Of a stretch of 31,684 nt of DNA, positions 27,018-31,684 are shown piece after piece. Location of the stretch: NCBI RefSeq assembly GCF_000208925.1, contig NW_001915054.1, positions 1-31,684 on the forward strand. Reading direction: 5' to 3'. Under the pieces are notes generated by a model. The model was not told the DNA's origin, did no database searches, and saw nothing but the letters and a program-made list of their open reading frames with translations. The number at the start of each line of letters is the position of its first letter. Positions within the stretch are counted from its first letter, which is position 1. Made by a program: the position numbers and the translations under genes. Source of the stretch: Entamoeba histolytica HM-1:IMSS (Eukaryota > Evosea > Mastigamoebida > Endamoebidae).

Positions 27018-27695
27018 ATGGATTTAAAAGAAGCTTTTGAAAATAAATTAGAAATTACAAATACTCCTTCTAAGTCTGATCCTAGAAAGTTTAATGTTAC
27101 CGTTAATTGGACTGAACCAACTCAACTTAATAATTCTTATATTATCATTGGTCTTTATGCACATAAACGAAAGGACGATAAAAATTATATTACTTATGAA
27201 TATGTAAAAGAAAGTCAATCTACTTACGCATTTAATGCTGATGTTCCAGCTGGATATTATGATATACGTATTTGTACATATTCTGGAATGACTAGATTTG
27301 CTGTTTATACTCGTGTTTGTGAAGTTTCAAAATATTTTGTTGGAAAATATTTTGCTGAAAAACCTGTTGATAATGATTTTACAGTTAAAGTAGAAAGAAA
27401 ACAACAAGACCCAGAAATTTTAGTATCAATCAGTTTACCAGCAGAAGATGGAGATTTTATTGGTATGTTTGAGGCTTCATGTCTTAGTATGAAAGATAAC
27501 TATATGATTGGATTGCAGCACACTATTTTTGGTGAAGGTAATCTTCAACGTTATTTTGATATTAATTTGAAAGAGTTAGGTGATACCACAGGAAAAGAAT
27601 ATCAAATAAGGTATTTTAGAAAAGACTGTGAATATAAAAATAAGCTTGATATTTCTAGAGTTCCATTTGCTTTTTCTGAACCATTCAAACTTTAA
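27018..27695 (+). CDS. Tandem beta-sandwich (SKICH-like) protein, function unknown
   Basis: The protein has 225 residues with no signal peptide or membrane segment. It appears to hold two related beta-rich halves, about 20-108 and 118-225. Each has a central D/S-x-IG-L/M-Y/F strand (NNSYIIIGLYAHKRKDDKNY and GDFIGMFEASCLSMKDNYM). A polar turn and a closing Y-x-I-R-Y/I strand follow (PAGYYDIRICTYSG and GKEYQIRYFRKDCEY). That order recalls SKICH/CALCOCO-type Ig-like domains, which bind membranes or partner proteins. The resemblance is by pattern only, so the name is descriptive. It is divergent from cyclophilin H, with its own TATA/GAAC promoter. Confidence 0.7.
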   Translation: MDLKEAFENKLEITNTPSKSDPRKFNVTVNWTEPTQLNNSYIIIGLYAHKRKDDKNYITYEYVKESQSTYAFNADVPAGYYDIRICTYSGMTRFAVYTRVCEVSKYFVGKYFAEKPVDNDFTVKVERKQQDPEILVSISLPAEDGDFIGMFEASCLSMKDNYMIGLQHTIFGEGNLQRYFDINLKELGDTTGKEYQIRYFRKDCEYKNKLDISRVPFAFSEPFKL

Positions 27696-28156
27696 TTTTT
27701 TTTCTTCATCACGTTTTTGGTTTTCAATATCAAAACATTCAAAGCAATAGTTTAAATTTGCTTATGTTTTATTTCTTCAACAATTTTAGAAGAGAACAAA
27801 GTTTTCTCTGAAGCTCAAAATGTTTGTTTGCACAATAATTAAAAGAAATACTTTATTTCTCTTAAAAATGTACAATCTTATATAATTCTTGTGAAATGAA
27901 GAGAAATTCATATCTTAATAACAAAGATAAAAATTTTGAGAAGAAATGGAAGGACAATTTGACAAATAACAAATGATGTTATATTATTGTATTTGTTCAA
28001 AAATATTGTTATGAATGTGTAAAAAAAAAGCAAAAGGAAGTGTGGTTCATAGAAAAACATATGAAGTTATGTTAAGATTTTTCATGTTAAACTATGTATA
28101 TTTTTTTATTACAAAAAGAAAAATTAATAAAAAGAACTATAAAAATAAACAAGCGA
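27696..28156. other. Intergenic region
   Basis: No gene is visible. Two short hairpins (AGAGAA/TTCTCT at 27791-27809 and AGAAATA/TATTTCT at 27844-27860) are close together but are within what AT-rich DNA produces by chance. The end of the stretch is the promoter and leader of the KH-domain gene. Confidence 0.5.
28134..28138 (+). promoter_or_regulatory. GAAC element deciding the start of the KH gene
   Basis: AAAGAACTATAAAAATAA lies 19 bp upstream of the ATG at 28157. Because such elements sit at or just before transcription start, it argues that the in-frame ATG at 28094 is not used. Confidence 0.4.
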
Positions 28157-28951
28157 ATGTCAGTGACTGATAAGATTCATGAAGAAAAGAAACCAAAAAA
28201 AAAATGGGATGTTGTTAATGAGGACTTTCTTAAATTATTAAAAGAAAAAGGTCAAAATATTTCAATTGCAATTTCTGATCCAACACAAGCACTAATAGTT
28301 GTTCCTCAAAAAGTTGCTATTGCAACTATAGGAAGTAATGATTTAGAAGATCTTTTAGCACAACAAAAAAAAGGAACTTTTGAATATTCTAAGAATATTT
28401 GTATCAATCACTTAGATCAAACATTAAGAACTTGTTTACTCAAAACATCAACTCATAAACATCTTCAAAAAGAATATAATATACTTGTTTGTGTTAAAGG
28501 AAATTATCAACCACAATTTGAAGAAAAGGAATTTGATCCAGATGACTCTTCAACGTATATTAATAAATGTGGTCAAATTCCATTATATTTATTAGTCAGA
28601 GGAGATACTGAAAAAGAACTAAATCGTGGAGTAAATGCAATCAATGAAATTCTTAATGGAACATTAACAATAGAAATTTATCCACCACCATTTAAAAATG
28701 AAGAAGATAAAATATTATTCTATAAAAAAATTATTGGAAAAGATCATCAGAACATTCAATATATTGAAAAAAAAACTGGAGTGCAACTCTTGGTTAAAGG
28801 TAGTGGTTCTGAGGAAGTTTATAATGATTCTATTAAGCCATTACATTTTGTTATTGTTTCTAAGGTCCCCATTGCACTTTTAAAAGCAAAGAGTCTTTGT
28901 GATAACTTAATATCACATATAAAAGATAAATGGTATGAAGGAAAGAGGTAA
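28157..28951 (+). CDS. KH-domain RNA-binding protein, KHDC4-like
   Basis: The protein has 264 residues from the ATG at 28157. An in-frame ATG at 28094 would add 21 residues of no homology and place the GAAC element inside the coding region. Residues about 130-180 (PLYLLVRGDTEKELNRGVNA, then INEILNGTL) match the first KH part. Residues about 180-262 match the second: KKIIGKDHQNIQYIEKKTG, VQLLVKGSGSEE, KPLHFVIVS and AKSLCDNLISHI. This set, with an extended K/RGSGS loop and an Ala-Lys-x-Leu-Cys helix, is the signature of KHDC4 (BLOM7) and the related SF1/STAR-type KH fold. KHDC4 works in pre-mRNA splicing, so a splicing role is inferred here. The N-terminus is Lys-rich. Confidence 0.8.
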   Translation: MSVTDKIHEEKKPKKKWDVVNEDFLKLLKEKGQNISIAISDPTQALIVVPQKVAIATIGSNDLEDLLAQQKKGTFEYSKNICINHLDQTLRTCLLKTSTHKHLQKEYNILVCVKGNYQPQFEEKEFDPDDSSTYINKCGQIPLYLLVRGDTEKELNRGVNAINEILNGTLTIEIYPPPFKNEEDKILFYKKIIGKDHQNIQYIEKKTGVQLLVKGSGSEEVYNDSIKPLHFVIVSKVPIALLKAKSLCDNLISHIKDKWYEGKR

Positions 28952-29075
28952 AGTTGTTTTTTTTTCAATTTAACTATTAGTTATCTATTATAATTTAATT
29001 TACTATAATAATTAATACTATTACTTATTAACTAAATAATAATAAAAATATAGTTAATTTATAATAAAATAGTTG

Positions 29076-29082
29076 TAGGGTT
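29076..29082 (-). promoter_or_regulatory. AACCCTA box (inverted) upstream of RPL27A
   Basis: TAGGGTTATAAAG on the plus strand lies 39 bp before the L27a ATG, so the box is in opposite orientation to the gene and is joined to a TATAAAG. A GAACTTTT follows at 29095. Confidence 0.5.
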
Positions 29083-29094
29083 ATAAAGAAAAAA

Positions 29095-29102
29095 GAACTT
29101 TT
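29095..29102 (+). promoter_or_regulatory. GAAC core promoter element of RPL27A
   Basis: AAAAGAACTTTTAAAAAC lies 19-26 bp before the ATG at 29121, in the usual place for Entamoeba GAAC elements. Confidence 0.5.
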
Positions 29103-29120
29103 AAAAACAAAGGAATCAAT

Positions 29121-29638
29121 GGTTTGTTTATTACCTCTTTATTTCAAATTTGTTTCAATGAAATAATTGTTTCAATTACTTAATTCTTTAGGCAACAAGA
29201 TTCAGACAAACTCGTAGAAGAAGAGGACATGTTTCAATGGGTTATGGTCGTATTGGAAAACATAGAAAACAAAGAGGAGGAAGAGGAAATGCTGGTGGAC
29301 AACACCACAGAAAGACATGGTTCACTACATTCCATCCAGACTACTTTGGAAAACATGGAATGAGAGTATTCCATCTTAAAGCTAATAAATACTATTGTCC
29401 AAGTATCAATGTAGATTCATTATGGAGCCTTGTTGGTAAAGATATTCAAGCACAATACAAAAATGCTAAAGTAGGAGAAGAAGTTCCAGTTATTGACTGT
29501 GTAAAACATGGTTATTTCAAGGTTCTTGGTAAAGGATTCCTTCCAAAACAACCAGTTATTGTCAGAGCTAGATATTTCAGTGAAAAAGCTCAACAAAAGA
29601 TTAAGGCTGTTGGAGGTGCTTGCGAACTTACTGCTTAA
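29121..29638 (+). CDS. RPL27A: 60S ribosomal protein L27a (uL15), spliced
   Basis: Exon 1 is the start codon alone (29121-29123) and exon 2 runs 29192-29638, giving 149 residues against 148 in human. Splicing gives MATRFRQTRRRRGHVSMGYG, which lines up with the conserved start of uL15 (PSRLRKTRKLRGHVSHGHG in human). Further landmarks are RIGKHRKQRGGRGNAGGQHH, HPDYFGKHGMRVFHLKANKY, the KVLGKGFLPKQPVIVRARYF segment and the end KAVGGACELTA. Starting at the internal ATG 29237 would lose 16 conserved basic residues. The protein binds large-subunit rRNA. The promoter has an AACCCTA box and a GAAC element. Confidence 0.96.
29124..29191 (+). other. Intron (68 nt) directly after the RPL27A start codon
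   Basis: Starts GTTTGT and ends TTCTTTAG, phase 0. The exact match of the spliced N-terminus to uL15 fixes the borders. Confidence 0.92.
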
Positions 29639-30654
29639 TTGATTTCTTGTTTTCTCCTATAATTTCCCTTTTCTGTTATTCAGAATACAATAGTTATTTA
29701 TTTTTTGAAATAAAATAATGTTATTAAGTTACATTTTGTATTATTGTTGAATAGAAATATTAACTCAACTCTTACTCAAAAAAATTTATTACTATTGTTA
29801 AAGACAAACTAAGTTATTATTTTACAAGCAAACTTAGAGGTCAATTAATGCACCACACCCACATTAAAACAACAACTTCCATCTGGTAAAAATACAGCAT
29901 TTTAATGAAAATAGTAAATATCATCAATACTTCAATAATATTTTTATTTTTTAGAAAATAGAAAATGAAAGTATTAACATGAGTTATTTATTGTTTTTTA
30001 CTCTGTAGAGATCAGCTCTGTCACATCATCGATACATATTAGACTTATGAATATGTTTAATTGTGATGGAAATAATTAACATAATATCAATCATAAGCTT
30101 AAATATTAAAAAGTATTTATCGTTTTTATGTTTATTTATTTTATTCTTACTTATCAATTAAGACATATTTCTACATCACAACAACGTTATGAAAATAACA
30201 TAGAAATAATTGTACCAACAAATAAATTTATATGAAATTGTCATAGATATAAATATAATCATTATCAAACAAAACAATATTCAAAGTCATGTTATTACAT
30301 TTTGTCATATTAATAATTACTATAATCGATACTTATTTAAACACAAATATAATAAAAATCAAAGTAATTAGTATAAAAACAAATACCATAATACAAATGG
30401 AATGTTTAATCAATAATATTATGAGAATAATCAAAACAAAGGAAAAATTATAATAAAAGATATTATAATAAAAGACAAGTAAAGAAAGACAAAAGAATAG
30501 AAATTGTAAAACATAGTTGAAGAAAGGACAAAGAGAAATGAAGAAATTGAAAAAGTAGTGATAGAGAAAATTGGTAATAAAGAAGAAATCCTCCTATAAT
30601 TTGAATGAAATGGCAACGAAAAAAGCAAATAATTGAAAAAGAAGAGAATGAATG

Positions 30655-30678
30655 ATATAAAAGAATAAAAATAAAGTA
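30655..30678 (+). repeat. A-rich direct repeat, copy 1
   Basis: A 24-bp exact match (ATATAAAAGAATAAAAATAA followed by AGTA) recurs at 31581-31604, about 0.93 kb downstream, inside otherwise degenerate A-rich blocks. Confidence 0.6.
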
Positions 30679-31187
30679 AGAAGTTTGATATGATGAAGAA
30701 AGAATAAAAGTAGAAAGGAGAGAATATAAAAAGAAAGAAGATAAAGTGTAATAAAACAAAAGAGATGATAAAAGAAGAATAGAATGAAAAAAATAAAGGA
30801 TGCAAATTTTATTGAAACAAATAAAAAAGTGCAATAAAAAAAGTGCAAAATTTATTGATGCAAAATATTTTGAAATAAAAATAATTCATCATTTGATATT
30901 ATTATTATATTTGATAATAATTTATATTATATATTAAATACATCATATTTCTTTATTATTTATCTTTTCTTTTTATTATTTCATATATTAAATTATTATT
31001 CATTCATTTATTATTTATATTTCATTTATTAAATAAAATGAAAATGAAATTGTAAAATATCAATTAAATATTCATAAATAATAATGTATTAATATTTAAT
31101 AATTGAAATAACAAATAATAATGTAACAATAATGATATATTCAATATATTCTTTATTTGATTTGTTCAATATTAGATTATTCTATTT

Positions 31188-31220
31188 CATTATCATTTCA
31201 TTATCATTTCATTATCATTT
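31188..31220 (+). repeat. Short tandem repeat, 3 x 11 bp
   Basis: The unit CATTATCATTT occurs three times in a row, followed by a partial CATTGTC. The TCATTAT word is common through the surrounding block. Confidence 0.75.
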
Positions 31221-31580
31221 CATTGTCTTCATTATTTTATTTCATTATTTCATATTCATTTATTATTTTTTAAAATCAAATAAACAATAATATTGATATT
31301 CATTCATCATATTAATTTAATATAATAAATATACACAACATTTCAGAATAAATATTGAATATTTAACATTGAAAATATTGATTTATTCAATATTTTATTC
31401 AACATAAAATCAATAAAACATATATTTTGATAATACACAAATGAAATAATAAAGAAATATACAATACTCAAGAATTAATAAAAAAGAAATAAAAAGAATA
31501 AATGAATATAAAATTGATAAATAATAGAAGAAAGAAATAGAAAAACAACGAAAAACAAATAATATAAAAAGAATATAAAT

Positions 31581-31604
31581 ATATAAAAGAATAAAAATAA
31601 AGTA
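31581..31604 (+). repeat. A-rich direct repeat, copy 2
   Basis: Exact 24-bp partner of 30655-30678. Both copies continue into AGAAG-rich text with gaps. Confidence 0.6.
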
Positions 31605-31684
31605 GAAGAAGAATATAAAAATAATAAATCACAAAGATGTAATAAAAGAAGAAAAGAAGAAATAAAAAGTGTATTTTTAATGTA

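Larger units (their letters stand above)
29639..31684. other. AT-rich gene-free region (right flank)
   Basis: No supported gene is visible. About 29640-30420 is mixed AT-rich spacer. About 30420-30850 is A-rich and purine-biased on the plus strand; the minus-strand open frames there (30431-30848) are Phe/Ser/Leu/Ile runs and not proteins. About 30880-31440 is balanced A/T text of TTCATTAT type like the left end of the window. About 31440-31684 is A-rich again. Short repeats are listed separately. Confidence 0.55.

Noticed and set aside
27791..27860. Two neighbouring short hairpins as a possible small RNA
   Set aside because: Stems are 6-7 A/T-rich pairs, expected by chance, and no snRNA or snoRNA boxes are convincing.
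28094..28156. Upstream in-frame ATG of the KH gene
   Set aside because: The added 21 residues show no homology, and a GAAC promoter element lies between this ATG and 28157.
29845..29901. Minus-strand fragment reading AVFLPDGSCCFNVGVVH, faintly like an OTU-protease start
   Set aside because: Only 18 codons lie between stops, so the resemblance is not significant.
30001..30035. GC-richer patch CTCTGTAGAGATCAGCTCTG as a possible tRNA or element end
   Set aside because: No cloverleaf, A-box or B-box could be built around it.
30431..30848. Three overlapping minus-strand frames of 84-124 codons
   Set aside because: They overlap in all three frames, and each is a Phe/Ser/Leu/Ile run read from the A-rich plus strand, so they are composition artefacts.

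Overview
The window is nuclear DNA of an AT-rich, gene-dense protist and fits Entamoeba (E. histolytica/dispar-like). The evidence is compact, mostly intronless genes about 100-300 bp apart, very strong A/T-ending codon bias, GAAC-type core promoter elements just upstream of start codons, and rare short introns (59, 59, 60 and 68 nt) with a GTTTG donor and TAG acceptor. All proteins are eukaryotic. There is no sign of bacterial operons, prophage, CRISPR or rRNA, and I found no tRNA.

Layout. 1-1145: AT-rich low-complexity DNA. About 1150-2290: a badly decayed gene with many stops and frameshifts. 2555-12565: six plus-strand genes: a zinc-finger RasGEF, an ankyrin-repeat protein, a divergent SNF2/CHD-like protein whose ATPase motifs are lost and whose last exon follows a 59-nt intron, tryptophanyl-tRNA synthetase, a secreted LCAT/phospholipase-like enzyme, and a phosphatase-fold protein with Ser in place of the catalytic Cys. 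12566-14863: gene-free DNA with blocks of opposite purine/pyrimidine bias. 14864-20905: ubiquitin E1 (minus), ribosomal protein S2 (plus) and an RBBP4/Msi1-type WD40 protein (minus). 21202-22687: ribosomal proteins L15 (plus) and S23 (minus). 22840-24643: a spliced 80-residue coiled-coil gene and an amino-acid/polyamine permease. 25127-29638: an EMC10-like ER membrane protein (minus), an 83-residue coiled-coil protein, a spliced cyclophilin H (minus), a tandem beta-sandwich protein, a KHDC4-like KH protein, and ribosomal protein L27a, whose first exon is only the start codon. 29639-31684: gene-free AT-rich DNA like that at the left end.

The genes do not form one pathway, but translation is over-represented (S2, L15, S23, L27a, TrpRS). 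Those five genes share an AACCCTA box 25-60 bp upstream of the ATG that I found nowhere else in the gene-free DNA. This looks like a translation-gene regulatory element resembling the plant telo-box. Chromatin (SNF2-like, RBBP4-like), ubiquitin, splicing-associated (cyclophilin H, KH protein) and signalling functions make up the rest.

The strongest leads are the AACCCTA box, the apparently catalytically dead remodeller, the Cys-to-Ser pseudophosphatase, a shared palindrome in two divergent promoters, and genes that only appear once introns are recognised (22840-23142, the 3' end of 5777-8967, the L27a start).
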